Assembly: GCA_027620075.1 (NCBI GenBank)
Contig: JAQCEY010000001.1
Span: 124,001 to 188,000 of the forward strand
Direction of reading: 5' to 3'
DNA from: Pseudomonadota bacterium
GTDB taxonomy: Bacteria > Pseudomonadota > Alphaproteobacteria > Rickettsiales > UBA6187
DNA: 64,000 nt
A program made the translations under genes and the position numbers. The notes under the pieces were generated by a model, which worked only from the letters and a program-made list of their open reading frames with translations, was not told the origin of the DNA and made no database searches. Numbering within the stretch: position 1 is the stretch's first letter; each line of letters starts with the position of its first letter. This document shows positions 9,000 to 16,556 of the stretch, one piece after another.

Positions 9000-9473
9000 T
9001 TATTGTTTCCTTGAACGTGACGGACGTCTGCTATGTTTCTTACGTCCTATAGAATCGAACAAGCTAGATAGAGCTACTGAAAAGAAAGCTATTAACGCAA
9101 GATAAACCGCAACATGCTCATGACCGTTCGTTGCTAGATAAACACATGAAAGGATTACGGAAAGTAATAGAACAAAGCCGAAAAGCTGACCTATTCGTAG
9201 GCTTTTTTTGTAGAATCTCAGATATTCTTCTTCCCAGTCATGCCTTCTGTCCTGCTCGACTTCCGCCATTTCCAATATGCGGTCGGCAGCTCCTTCAGTT
9301 GCATATTCATATTCCTGCAAGATCGTAGGGGAAGGCAGAATAGACGCTTGGACAACAACATTACTATTAGAATTTGCAGCAGGTCTAACATTACCGTTAT
9401 TATAACGGCGATTATTTCTTCTATTTTTGTTTTTAGAACTGCCTGAGTGTACTTTACGCATCGCCATCGCCAT
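9000..9473 (-). CDS. DUF2335-like membrane protein
   Basis: About 157 residues. GGAAG stands 7 nt before the ATG at 9473, and further ATGs follow at 9467 and 9461. The N-terminus is basic and Asn-rich, followed by a helical segment (EYEYATEGAADRILEMAEVEQ) and two transmembrane helices around a GHEHVAVY motif, ending in a strongly basic tail. This arrangement matches the DUF2335 predicted membrane proteins; their function is unknown. The 5' end overlaps the preceding small gene by 20 nt, and the pair lies between the hub and peptidase genes of the tail cluster. Confidence 0.65.
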   Translation of the reverse strand: MAMAMRKVHSGSSKNKNRRNNRRYNNGNVRPAANSNSNVVVQASILPSPTILQEYEYATEGAADRILEMAEVEQDRRHDWEEEYLRFYKKSLRIGQLFGFVLLLSVILSCVYLATNGHEHVAVYLALIAFFSVALSSLFDSIGRKKHSRRPSRSRKQ

Positions 9474-9645
9474 TTTTTTCTTCCGGTTTATAATTTTTAA
9501 TTGCAAGGCTTATATCCTTTGCCACCCTTCTCCAGTCATCTTCCGTCACTTTCTGTGAAGAAACCAGCGGATAAGATGATTTTTTAGCACAGCCAAAAGA
9601 AAGCACCGAACCTAAACCTGCAAAAAATCCGCTCCAAACAAACAT
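9454..9645 (-). CDS. Small hydrophobic-N-terminus protein, unknown
   Basis: 63 residues. AGG lies 4 nt upstream of the ATG. An N-terminal hydrophobic segment (WSGFFAGLGSVLSFGCA) is followed by a charged soluble part ending in NGDGDA. Its 3' end overlaps the DUF2335-like gene by 20 nt, which suggests translational coupling. It might be a small membrane protein, but the lipobox is not canonical. No family recognised. Confidence 0.5.
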   Translation of the reverse strand: MFVWSGFFAGLGSVLSFGCAKKSSYPLVSSQKVTEDDWRRVAKDISLAIKNYKPEEKNGDGDA

Positions 9646-9722
9646 AAGACCTAAATAATTTAAAAAAATCCTTCTTAACCTGCAACTTATAATATGTTAC
9701 AAAAAAAGGCAATTATTTTTTA

Positions 9723-10571
9723 TTAATTATTCTTTGTACCGGCCGTCTCAAGCATTTTGTCAATACCTGGTACATGCGGTTCCCCTCTAAAATTAGCGGC
9801 ATTGCTAAACTTTGAGATGCATGTGTTTAAGTTTTTATCGCATCCTGCTATTAAACTATAAGTGTCACTTACTACTATAGTGTAAGGTAACGGCAGGACA
9901 AGAGTTATTATTTTGTCTCTAAATTCTTTGACTTCCATTGAAAGACCGTTATTTAACCCGCTTGTAAACGTTATTTTACCGAAATCGAAATATGCATCAT
10001 CTTCAGCTCTTGTCGAATCTGAAAATATCTGATTATTTGTCGCCGATGTTACACTACCTGTCACGGTATAACCGGTTAAATTAACTCCGCAACGCAAGTC
10101 ACCAAGCTCCGCACGGCATGATGGCGAGTAAAGCTGACCGATTCCTTGCGTTAAGCTTTGCATCAGCCCCCTAACCTCTATTGCGAACCTATTCTTACTG
10201 AATTTCATTTCGCCTAGCCAGCCGGTTCTAAGATTTATATCTCCCTGAGTTAAGTCATTATAATTTACCATGAACACTTCTATTTGTGCATAATCATATA
10301 ATCCGGCTTTTATATCTTCTTCTTTTATTGCAAAGCTATCTATCACCCCTTCGATATCCATATTATCTACGGCAAGTTCGGAATTATTTGCGACCGCTGA
10401 AGGAGTAAAGCCGCTTGAGGCAAGGTATGTCACGCTATTATATATTATATTTTCATTATGGTCTGTAAAGCCCATAATAGTACCGTCTCTTCTGCTAAGC
10501 TTCCAGCAGGTAGCCAGCGTCATTACTTCAGAAGAAATATGTGAAGCCAGATTACTTGATATAATTTTCAT
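9723..10571 (-). CDS. GTA/phage tail hub protein (DUF2163, gp13-like)
   Basis: 282 residues, the usual length for DUF2163 proteins. The family hallmarks are present: an N-terminal CWKLSRRDGTIMGFTDHNE segment and a C-terminal NFRGEPHVPG. Four cysteines are conserved in two pairs, SPSCRAELGDLRCG (Cx8C) and GCDKNLNTCISKF (Cx6C). These are the positions expected for the Fe-S cluster ligands described in the RcGTA hub. The gene starts 14 nt after the DUF2460 gene, so the two are probably cotranscribed. It forms the tail-tip hub between the Dit-like protein and the megatron. Confidence 0.9.
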   Translation of the reverse strand: MKIISSNLASHISSEVMTLATCWKLSRRDGTIMGFTDHNENIIYNSVTYLASSGFTPSAVANNSELAVDNMDIEGVIDSFAIKEEDIKAGLYDYAQIEVFMVNYNDLTQGDINLRTGWLGEMKFSKNRFAIEVRGLMQSLTQGIGQLYSPSCRAELGDLRCGVNLTGYTVTGSVTSATNNQIFSDSTRAEDDAYFDFGKITFTSGLNNGLSMEVKEFRDKIITLVLPLPYTIVVSDTYSLIAGCDKNLNTCISKFSNAANFRGEPHVPGIDKMLETAGTKNN

Positions 10572-10585
10572 TTTTCACCTCTTTA

Positions 10586-11188
10586 TCATATCCTGATTTC
10601 AACAATGGGAATATTGTTCCAGCTATTTACCCCATAGCTATCCAGCGATGCAGACAGGCGGTCGGTATCAAACCTTACAGGCACATCAAACTCAAAATCT
10701 GCGGTAACCACTTCATCTTGCACAGGGGGAGTAGTAAAAGTTACTATCCCCGTAGTGCTATCGACACTAACACCCGACATCTGCTCAACATCATCTATAT
10801 AAACATTTACAGTACCTAAAACCGGTTTTTTAATACTCCTCGTTATTGTAGCAGGTGAACTTACATATTGCTTTACCAGTTGGAACTGTGTTGTAGAATC
10901 GTCCCCAATTCCTATTTGCTGCCCGGTGATATTGTAATCGCTCCAGTCTTTAAACCTGAAGCCATACGCCCTTCCCTGCCTTGCTCTAAAGAACGCTATA
11001 AGGCTATCTAACTGCCCTTGCGTCTTGATACCGTGGCTTACATTATAAACGGCTCTTGCGTCCGACCAGTTTACATTCCGTTGCTCATAGCCGCTATGGG
11101 TTATAATAACATCGGTTGAAAACTCCGGTCCTCCTGATGAGCCGTATGATATATCCGAAGGGAATTGTATTTCATGAAACCCCGACAT
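10586..11188 (-). CDS. Dit-like distal tail protein (DUF2460, gp12-like)
   Basis: 200 residues from the ATG at 11188, with AGGAGAG immediately upstream; an in-frame start at 11224 would lie inside the repeat beyond and lacks such a site. Matches DUF2460: an N-terminal F.EI.FP..I.YG.SGGPEF.T motif, a central FFRARQGRAYGFRFKDW motif and a C-terminal PVRFDTDRL motif. In RcGTA it forms the distal tail ring joining the tube to the hub. It is first in the tail-tip operon DUF2460-DUF2163; a 69-bp palindromic repeat and a terminator separate it from the upstream block. Confidence 0.9.
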   Translation of the reverse strand: MSGFHEIQFPSDISYGSSGGPEFSTDVIITHSGYEQRNVNWSDARAVYNVSHGIKTQGQLDSLIAFFRARQGRAYGFRFKDWSDYNITGQQIGIGDDSTTQFQLVKQYVSSPATITRSIKKPVLGTVNVYIDDVEQMSGVSVDSTTGIVTFTTPPVQDEVVTADFEFDVPVRFDTDRLSASLDSYGVNSWNNIPIVEIRI

Positions 11189-11218
11189 AATTTCTCTCCT
11201 ATAAAAATAAAAACGGAA

Positions 11219-11287
11219 TGTCACCCTGAACTTGTTTCAGGGTCTATTTAAAGTAAAATGAGATGCTGAAATAAATTCAGCATGACA
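11219..11287. repeat. 69-bp double-hairpin dispersed repeat, copy A
   Basis: TGTCA...TGACA ends enclose two stems, CCCTGAA/TTCAGGG (11224-11242) and ATGCTGAA/TTCAGCAT (11263-11283). A copy of the same 69-bp length in opposite orientation lies at 15022-15090. Both are followed on the plus strand by a related CAACCATTAA(A/G)CGT(A/G)CAATT sequence. Confidence 0.75.
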
Positions 11288-11334
11288 AAAACAAATAATT
11301 ACAAAGATTCAACCATTAAGCGTGCAATTCCTAA

Positions 11335-11360
11335 TAAAAAAAGCCCCCGAATGGAGGCTT
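11335..11360 (-). terminator. Rho-independent terminator
   Basis: On the minus strand the stem AAGCCTCC/GG(G)GGCTT is followed by a T run (A run at 11335-11340 on the plus strand). It lies just after the stop of the gene at 11387-11899 and so closes the inserted block before the DUF2460 gene. Confidence 0.7.
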
Positions 11361-11386
11361 AGAGCTATTTTGCAAATTGTTACCGA

Positions 11387-11899
11387 TTATACACTTTCAA
11401 CACAATATTCACTAACCATATTACAGACCTGATTTGCATGTATTTTCACTATTTTATGCAAATATTTAGCGAATTTATCTATACATTGCTCACCCTGACA
11501 ATTATATATTTTTCCGATTTCTTCTTCAAAATGCATAAGGATATAGTCTTTATCCTGTTCAAAAAGAATTCTTATATAATAAAGGCTTTCTGCTACAGCG
11601 TCTATGTAAGGGTCTTTTTTAGACATAGCCTGTTGTTTTATTACGCTATAAATCTGCTTTACATATTCATGCGGTTCGAATAGCGGATTAGTTGCTTGAG
11701 AAAAAAGTATCTTCACATCATGGGGATAATTACCGTAAACATTTATGATATTAGCAAAACTGGCTGTAAGTGCCTCTACCGGATACTGCAATGTTTCCTG
11801 AGGAAAATCCGCATTACTGTAGTGATTAACGATATTTTCGCACCATTTATGCGAGTCGTAGAATCCTATTGGTATGATACATTCATTAGACTCTTTCAT
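11387..11899 (-). CDS. Unknown protein, paralogue of the gene at 12356-12844
   Basis: 170 residues, mostly helical. It shares several segments with the 162-aa protein two genes upstream: a hydrophobic N-terminal I.I.(F/G)...Y..(D/H)(G/K)W, a YG(N/D)(F/Y)P motif, (N/D)PLFEP(H/E)EY and IR(I/L)LF..D, plus a C-terminal KIH.NQ. Six cysteines in the C-terminal half are absent from the paralogue. No known family was recognised. It is the last gene of the inserted block and is followed directly by a terminator. Confidence 0.7.
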   Translation of the reverse strand: MKESNECIIPIGFYDSHKWCENIVNHYSNADFPQETLQYPVEALTASFANIINVYGNYPHDVKILFSQATNPLFEPHEYVKQIYSVIKQQAMSKKDPYIDAVAESLYYIRILFEQDKDYILMHFEEEIGKIYNCQGEQCIDKFAKYLHKIVKIHANQVCNMVSEYCVESV

Positions 11900-11933
11900 T
11901 ACTTTTCCTTACCTAGTTGATATTTACCTAATG

Positions 11934-12275
11934 TTATCTTGTTCTATCCGGTTCATCAGGTGAGTTATTTTGTATCCCTTTTTTGTCCTGACCTTCTTCT
12001 CGTGTTGCACCCTTTAAATTCTCTGTTATTGCTTGTTGTATCTTCGGTTTAAACTGAACAACATTTGCTCTTTCCGAACTTTTAGCCTTCATAACATCTT
12101 GTTCTATTATTTTATTATCATTAATCGGTCTGTCGGGGCTTGGCTGCTGCAACATAGCAACATCTTTACCGCCGAATTGTATAGGATTTTTCACACGTAC
12201 ATCTGCACCTTTAGCTTGAATTTTTTCGCTTTTTTCAATTATATTATCCGGCGTTTCTTTGGTTACTGCTGACAT
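11934..12275 (-). CDS. Disordered hydrophilic protein, unknown
   Basis: 113 residues. GGGGGAG lies 6-7 nt before the ATG. The product is rich in Lys, Glu, Gln, Asn and Pro with no hydrophobic segment, and ends NNSPDEPDRTR; probably intrinsically disordered. It lies between two paralogous genes in the block carrying the ankyrin protein. A shared promoter-like 16-mer (12306-12321) lies just upstream. A secreted effector or chaperone partner is possible but not shown. Confidence 0.6.
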   Translation of the reverse strand: MSAVTKETPDNIIEKSEKIQAKGADVRVKNPIQFGGKDVAMLQQPSPDRPINDNKIIEQDVMKAKSSERANVVQFKPKIQQAITENLKGATREEGQDKKGIQNNSPDEPDRTR

Positions 12276-12305
12276 ATCTTTCTCCCCCGATTATTATATC
12301 ATGAG

Positions 12306-12321
12306 TAACATTATATTACAA
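12306..12321 (-). promoter_or_regulatory. Promoter-like 16-mer, copy 1
   Basis: On the minus strand TTGTAATATAATGTTA contains a perfect TATAAT -10 box about 30 nt before the start of the 113-aa gene. The identical 16-mer recurs upstream of the gene at 16557-17045. No good -35 box is seen. Confidence 0.4.
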
Positions 12322-12355
12322 ACAACCTTAATTTTTTATTAAAATCGAAAATTAA

Positions 12356-12844
12356 TTACTCAGTCCTGCCGGCTATTATTTTCCTGAACTGATTAACATG
12401 AATTTTGGTAATATCGCTAATTACTTCCGCAAGTTCTTCATAGCCCGCTTCCATTACTTCTTCGGGGAACTTGTTATTATAAAAGCTGCGGTCTTTTTGG
12501 AACAAAAGCCTTATATTCAGCAGCCCGTCGGCATATTTGACTAATAGCGGTCTATTTTCTTTTATACCAGCGTCATATAATACATTATAAACTTTTTCTT
12601 GATATTCTTCAGGCTCAAATAGGGGATCAATTGTTTGTCCGAGTGCTTTATATACGATTTCAGGAAAATCCCCGTATATTTCCACCACATCATACATTGA
12701 TTCTGTGAGCAAAGATATCGGCAGCTGCATTACTTCAACAGCCAGCCTGCCCTGTTTCTCGCCATAATGGCTTATAATGCTATCAAGCCACCCGTCTTTT
12801 TTATAGTACCCCTGAGGAAAAGGTATTTTTAATATATCTACCAC
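12356..12844 (-). CDS. Unknown protein, paralogue of the gene at 11387-11899
   Basis: 162 residues, apparently starting at a GTG at 12844 because no ATG lies near the conserved N-terminus (the next Met is near residue 39). Helical, acidic, with the DPLFEPEEYQEKVYNVLYD and NIRLLFQKDRSF segments shared with its paralogue. Family unknown. It stands directly downstream of the ankyrin-CaaX gene, separated by about 130 nt of AT-rich DNA. Confidence 0.65.
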   Translation of the reverse strand: MVDILKIPFPQGYYKKDGWLDSIISHYGEKQGRLAVEVMQLPISLLTESMYDVVEIYGDFPEIVYKALGQTIDPLFEPEEYQEKVYNVLYDAGIKENRPLLVKYADGLLNIRLLFQKDRSFYNNKFPEEVMEAGYEELAEVISDITKIHVNQFRKIIAGRTE

Positions 12845-12975
12845 GTTTTCACAAAAATTGTTATTAACATAATAAATAATAATACACGATTAATATCAGA
12901 ATATCAATTTACTTAATGAAAGTTATTGTGCAGTGATCTTTTACTTATCCCCTCTCCCTTTCATATTAGAACAGC

Positions 12976-14748
12976 TTACATTATTACACAGCACTCCGCC
13001 TGATTATTTTGCACTTGCCGTCTTGCATTTTCTGCTTGTGCAAATCCGGTCGGTTGCCTTACAGGCTCTTGTTCTCTATCTCTGTTTGGTCTTTCGATGG
13101 GGATTTGTTTTGCTTGTTGATAAATTTCTTTTAACATGGTTTTAGGGGCTATAGCCATACCCTGCAAATCAGGCATTTCTGCCCCGATGAAAAATAGATC
13201 TCTTATCTTATCTGTGTCAGTTACACCTCTTTGCTCAATAGTATCTGTCAGCATTCTGTTAAGCTTAGGTAAGCATTGCTCTGAATTACCAAGCTCACCA
13301 CCAGCTTTTTTAATTTGAACGGCAGCATCAATTTGTTCTTGAAAAACCGCAAAACTGAGAGGGGTGTATCCTTTATTATCTTTAGCATTTAAATTAGCAC
13401 CTTGTGTAGCTAATGCGTTTATTGCGTCAGCACTGTTAACCATCGCCGCCTCATGCAGGGGAGTGGTTCCCTCAAGTTTTTCACCGTTATTTAAAGTTAC
13501 AGTCCTGCCTATATTTAAATTAGCACCTTGTGTAGCTAATGCGTTTATTGCGTCAATTTTGTTATTTTTTGCCGCCTCATGCAGGGGAGTGGTTCCCTCA
13601 ATTTTTTTGCAGTTATTTTCAGTTTTAGTAATACCAGCATGTAAATTGGCACCTTGTGCAGCTAATGCATTTATTGCGTCAGCACTGTTATTCATTGCCG
13701 CCCCATGCAGGGGAGTAATTCCTTCAATTTTTTCGCCTTTACTAAAAATAGTCTCACCTATGTTTAAATTAGCACCTTGTGCAGCTAATGCGTTTATTGC
13801 GTTAACCTTATTATTTTGTGCTGCCTCATGCAGAGGAGTAGTTCCCTCACGTTTTTCGCCGTTAATGAAAGTTGCAGTCCTGCCGGCATGTAAATTAGCA
13901 CCTTGTGCAGCTAATGCGTTTATTGCGTCAGCACTGTTATGAATTGCTGCCAAATGCAGGGGAGTGATTCCCTCAAACTTTGTGCCGTCATTTCTAGTTC
14001 TAGTACTGCCCACATGTAAATTAGCCCCGTTTTTTAATAACAATTCTATTGCCTCAGCATTATTATTTCTGGCAGCCCCATGCAAAGGCGTTAAATCAGA
14101 TTCTGAATAAGTTTCATAATCACGATAAAAACGCTTATTTACATTCACGCCACTTTTTAAAAAGCCCTTAATTCCCTCAAGGTCATTATTTTCAGCGGCT
14201 TCATATAAATCTTTTGATTTTGGTTTGTCTTTTTTTGCCGGCAACATAACAGGAGGCTCTAGCGGAACTTGCAGATTCTGATTTGCGGCAGGTTTTGCCG
14301 AAATCTCATCTTCTGCCGGAGGTGCTGATGCAAATTCAACACCAAACGCTCTTTGTATAGGCTCATTTCTCCTCGCAAGCTCGGCTTCGTGTGCTTTTAA
14401 CTTTCCTGTGCTATTAATATATTTATTGATAACAGCTCTTATTTCCGAAGGGTTCACATTATTCATTCTGAATTTCTCGGCAGGATTTTCATCTGTATAT
14501 ATATCCCTTAAGGCTTTTACCGATTCAAATATATTATTTGACTTCATCTCACTTTGCAGCTCTTTAGTCTCATACGCCTGCCTGTCAGATACGGCTTTAA
14601 ACGCCGCCATAGACAAGCCCTTACTGCCCGAATTAACAGCAATGTCATCAACCCACGCATCAATAGAATTTTCAACAACTGACGACTGATATAATGTTAT
14701 ATCTTGATATGTATTTGCCCTGCTTGGCAATTGATTTTGTCTTTGCAT
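12976..14748 (-). CDS. Ankyrin-repeat protein ending in a CaaX prenylation box (candidate host-targeted effector)
   Basis: 590 residues. The N-terminal 180 residues are helical without a recognised domain, followed by a Pro-rich linker (EPPVMLPAKKDKPK). Residues about 185-480 hold eight ankyrin repeats with TPLH.AA and INALAAQGANL motifs. Five of the linkers are unusually long (about 15 residues, like HAGRTATFINGEKREG), so the period is about 45 residues instead of 33. The C-terminal region is basic and Pro-rich (IPIERPNRDREQEPVRQPTG) and the protein ends in ECCVIM. CVIM fits the CaaX consensus for farnesylation and is the K-Ras4B box; the preceding Cys could be palmitoylated. Bacteria lack prenyltransferases, so this suggests action inside a eukaryotic cell, as known for Legionella AnkB. 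The gene lies inside a GTA-like cluster. Confidence 0.88.
   Translation of the reverse strand: MQRQNQLPSRANTYQDITLYQSSVVENSIDAWVDDIAVNSGSKGLSMAAFKAVSDRQAYETKELQSEMKSNNIFESVKALRDIYTDENPAEKFRMNNVNPSEIRAVINKYINSTGKLKAHEAELARRNEPIQRAFGVEFASAPPAEDEISAKPAANQNLQVPLEPPVMLPAKKDKPKSKDLYEAAENNDLEGIKGFLKSGVNVNKRFYRDYETYSESDLTPLHGAARNNNAEAIELLLKNGANLHVGSTRTRNDGTKFEGITPLHLAAIHNSADAINALAAQGANLHAGRTATFINGEKREGTTPLHEAAQNNKVNAINALAAQGANLNIGETIFSKGEKIEGITPLHGAAMNNSADAINALAAQGANLHAGITKTENNCKKIEGTTPLHEAAKNNKIDAINALATQGANLNIGRTVTLNNGEKLEGTTPLHEAAMVNSADAINALATQGANLNAKDNKGYTPLSFAVFQEQIDAAVQIKKAGGELGNSEQCLPKLNRMLTDTIEQRGVTDTDKIRDLFFIGAEMPDLQGMAIAPKTMLKEIYQQAKQIPIERPNRDREQEPVRQPTGFAQAENARRQVQNNQAECCVIM
13388..14065 (-). 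repeat. Tandem DNA repeats encoding the ankyrin units
   Basis: Units of about 130-140 bp share long near-identical stretches, for example GCACCTTGT(G/A)(T/C)AGCTAATGC (plus strand), repeated five times. This indicates recent internal duplication and possible copy-number variation of the ankyrin array. Confidence 0.8.
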
Positions 14749-14832
14749 ATATAAACTTTCTTAATAAATTTCATTCTTTTAATTTTATATAAATATATTT
14801 TTTTAAGAAGTCAAATTTTTATAAAAAGACTC

Positions 14833-14988
14833 GGCATTCCTCACTAAGTATAGATAAGTCATAGTTTGAAGAAGAGTTTTTCTAAATTTGCAAAGAAAAC
14901 GTTCTCTTCTGCTAGGGTTTAATGTCACCCCGTTTTTATAACGGGGTGACAAAACAAAAACTAAAATCTATACTTAGTTAGGAATGCC
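14833..14988. mobile_element. 156-bp MITE-like element with 8-bp target duplication
   Basis: 23-bp terminal inverted repeats (14833-14855 and 14966-14988, one mismatch, ends GGCATTCC...GGAATGCC) are flanked by the direct repeat AAAGACTC (14825-14832 and 14989-14996). Inside is a perfect 12-bp hairpin, TGTCACCCCGTT/AACGGGGTGACA (14923-14951). There is no ORF, so movement would need a transposase elsewhere. The region 14749-15296 has no gene: it holds this element, the 69-bp repeat and one further hairpin. Confidence 0.8.
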
Positions 14989-15021
14989 AAAGACTCGGGA
15001 GTGTTCATTATAGATAGATTT

Positions 15022-15090
15022 TGTCATGCTGAATTTATTTCAGCATCTCATTCTACTTTAAAAAGACCCTGAAACAAGTTCAGGGTGACA
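15022..15090. repeat. 69-bp double-hairpin dispersed repeat, copy B (inverted)
   Basis: Reverse-complement copy of the 11219-11287 element, with the same length, the same two stems and the same TGTCA/TGACA ends. The two copies bracket the four-gene part of the inserted block that includes the ankyrin gene. Confidence 0.75.
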
Positions 15091-15146
15091 AATCAACCAT
15101 TAAACGTACAATTTCGTTATTAAAAATTAGAAATACTATAGTTTTA

Positions 15147-15187
15147 CGTCATTACCCGAATTTTGTGTAACAAAATTATAGGGTAAT
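15147..15187. repeat. Palindromic repeat related to the element at 46815-46902
   Basis: CGTCATTACCCGAATTTTG, a 5-nt loop, then CAAAATTATAGGGTAAT forms a long hairpin. The same framework (CGTCAT..CC.GAATTT...AACAAA.TTATAGGG..AT) occurs at 46815-46854. Confidence 0.6.
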
Positions 15188-15296
15188 CCTGTTCAAATTG
15201 CCGCAGATTCCTCTATAATTTACATACGCATTTCAGGAAACGACATGATATATATTTATAGAATACCGCAAAGCCAATTAAATATTGACGAAGTGG

Positions 15297-16523
15297 TTAA
15301 GAAATTTTTCGACTCCCACTATCCGACGACTTATTAACAAAAGTTGGGGCTGATCCTTGTTTTTTGTTTGATATACCTTTACCCACCTCCTTTTCTCGAG
15401 CCACTGCCTTAACACTAGCAGTTTCTTCACTCAGGTTACCGTTTGTCTCACGAGGAACTTTAGCGGTTCCTTCTACTTTTTGAGTTTTGCCAGCCTCTTC
15501 AACTTTATTAGCTTCATTTTCTAACCGTTTTTGAGAAACTTTTTCATTTATTTTGCCTCTAGTTTCTTCATCAAATCCCGACATATCATATATATTCTTA
15601 AGCACATCTTCAGGGGTATTAGCCATAATAGCTATAATTGCAGGATCTTGACTCCGCACTCTGTCTATAACATCCTGATTACCTTTTTCCACCATTTGCA
15701 AAAGCTTAGACGGAGTTGTAACTTCACTACCACTTCCACCTACAGAAAACGGAGGACTACCTGTTGGAGCATCGCTTTTAAATCCAAATCCGTCCCCTCC
15801 AGTATTTTTTCCGGCATTCTCATGTTCACGGAAAACACCATCTCCTCCCGAATCATACTCAAGCTTATTCTTGTTTTTACCCCTCGCCTTATTATACAAG
15901 CTTCTGGCAGCTTTCCCGGTGGCACCGGCAGCAGATGTCGCACCTTTTCCTACGGTATAAGCACCTTTCCCTACAGCTTTTCCCGTTGCTACAACATTAT
16001 CTTTTGCAGCTCCGGCAGCTTTGCCCAAAGACTCTGCGGTTTTACCGGCTGATTTAGCTGCACCTTCTATAGCACCTCCTGCAACTTCGGCAGCCCCCAA
16101 GACACCACTAAGACCTTGAAAACTTCCCTTTGCAAGAAATCCTGCTGCCGCAAGGGTAAGCGGTATTCCCAGCGGCGGAATAAGAGCCGCTAGCAAAAGC
16201 GTAGAAACACCAATCCCTAAATTAATTCCCGAACTACCAAGATTTTGTGCAACATCGGTAGCATCCGGTTTTCCTGCCTTTTCCAGTTGCTCCTGTCCTT
16301 TCTTAGCATTAGCTTTTTTTAACAAAAGACTCTCAATATCCGCCTCTTCTTTTGCAATAAGTTTTTGTGACTGTAATTTTGCAAGCCTTTCTGCATCAGA
16401 ATCAACCGTAACAGGAGCGGCGACCTTAGCGGCAGTCGGTGCCTTCGAACCACCCAAAAAGCCACCTGACAAACCCTCAGCAGGTTTGTCCTTAGCTATT
16501 ATCGAATCATTTTTTATCCACAT
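15297..16523 (-). CDS. Gly/Ala-rich protein with hydrophobic segment, unknown (possible tape-measure replacement)
   Basis: 408 residues, AGGAGAG six nt before the ATG. An N-terminal charged helix (about 40-90) is followed by a hydrophobic segment near residues 95-135 (GIGVSTLLLAALIPPLGIPL), a long Ala/Gly/Lys-rich heptad-like stretch (about 140-215), a Gly-rich disordered part and a Lys/Glu-rich tail. No domain was recognised. Tail tape measure genes normally sit between the tail tube and Dit genes, and this is the only long helical/hydrophobic protein there, but a terminator separates it from the tail tube gene. It may equally be a secreted or membrane-inserting effector. Confidence 0.65.
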   Translation of the reverse strand: MWIKNDSIIAKDKPAEGLSGGFLGGSKAPTAAKVAAPVTVDSDAERLAKLQSQKLIAKEEADIESLLLKKANAKKGQEQLEKAGKPDATDVAQNLGSSGINLGIGVSTLLLAALIPPLGIPLTLAAAGFLAKGSFQGLSGVLGAAEVAGGAIEGAAKSAGKTAESLGKAAGAAKDNVVATGKAVGKGAYTVGKGATSAAGATGKAARSLYNKARGKNKNKLEYDSGGDGVFREHENAGKNTGGDGFGFKSDAPTGSPPFSVGGSGSEVTTPSKLLQMVEKGNQDVIDRVRSQDPAIIAIMANTPEDVLKNIYDMSGFDEETRGKINEKVSQKRLENEANKVEEAGKTQKVEGTAKVPRETNGNLSEETASVKAVAREKEVGKGISNKKQGSAPTFVNKSSDSGSRKIS

Positions 16524-16556
16524 ACCAAGCTCTCCTAGAACTAAAACTTATATTTA

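Noticed and set aside
13364..13942. Plus-strand 192-codon repetitive ORF opposite the ankyrin gene
   Set aside because: It is the antisense of the ankyrin repeats; its periodicity mirrors theirs and the minus-strand product has clear TPLH motifs.
13388..14065. Regularly spaced DNA repeats considered as a CRISPR-like array
   Set aside because: The units of about 135 bp are in frame and encode ankyrin repeats; there are no short repeats with unique spacers. No CRISPR was found in the window.
15246..15338. A 30-codon plus-strand ORF (MIYIYRIPQSQLNIDEVVKK...) with an AGGA site
   Set aside because: It ends inside the 3' end of the minus-strand 408-aa gene, is short and matches nothing recognised; may be a fragment, but it is not supportable as a gene.
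15531..16052. Plus-strand 173-codon ORF opposite the 408-aa gene
   Set aside because: No ribosome site, Ser/Ile/Phe-rich antisense composition; the minus strand has a proper AGGAGAG start and fits the operon direction.
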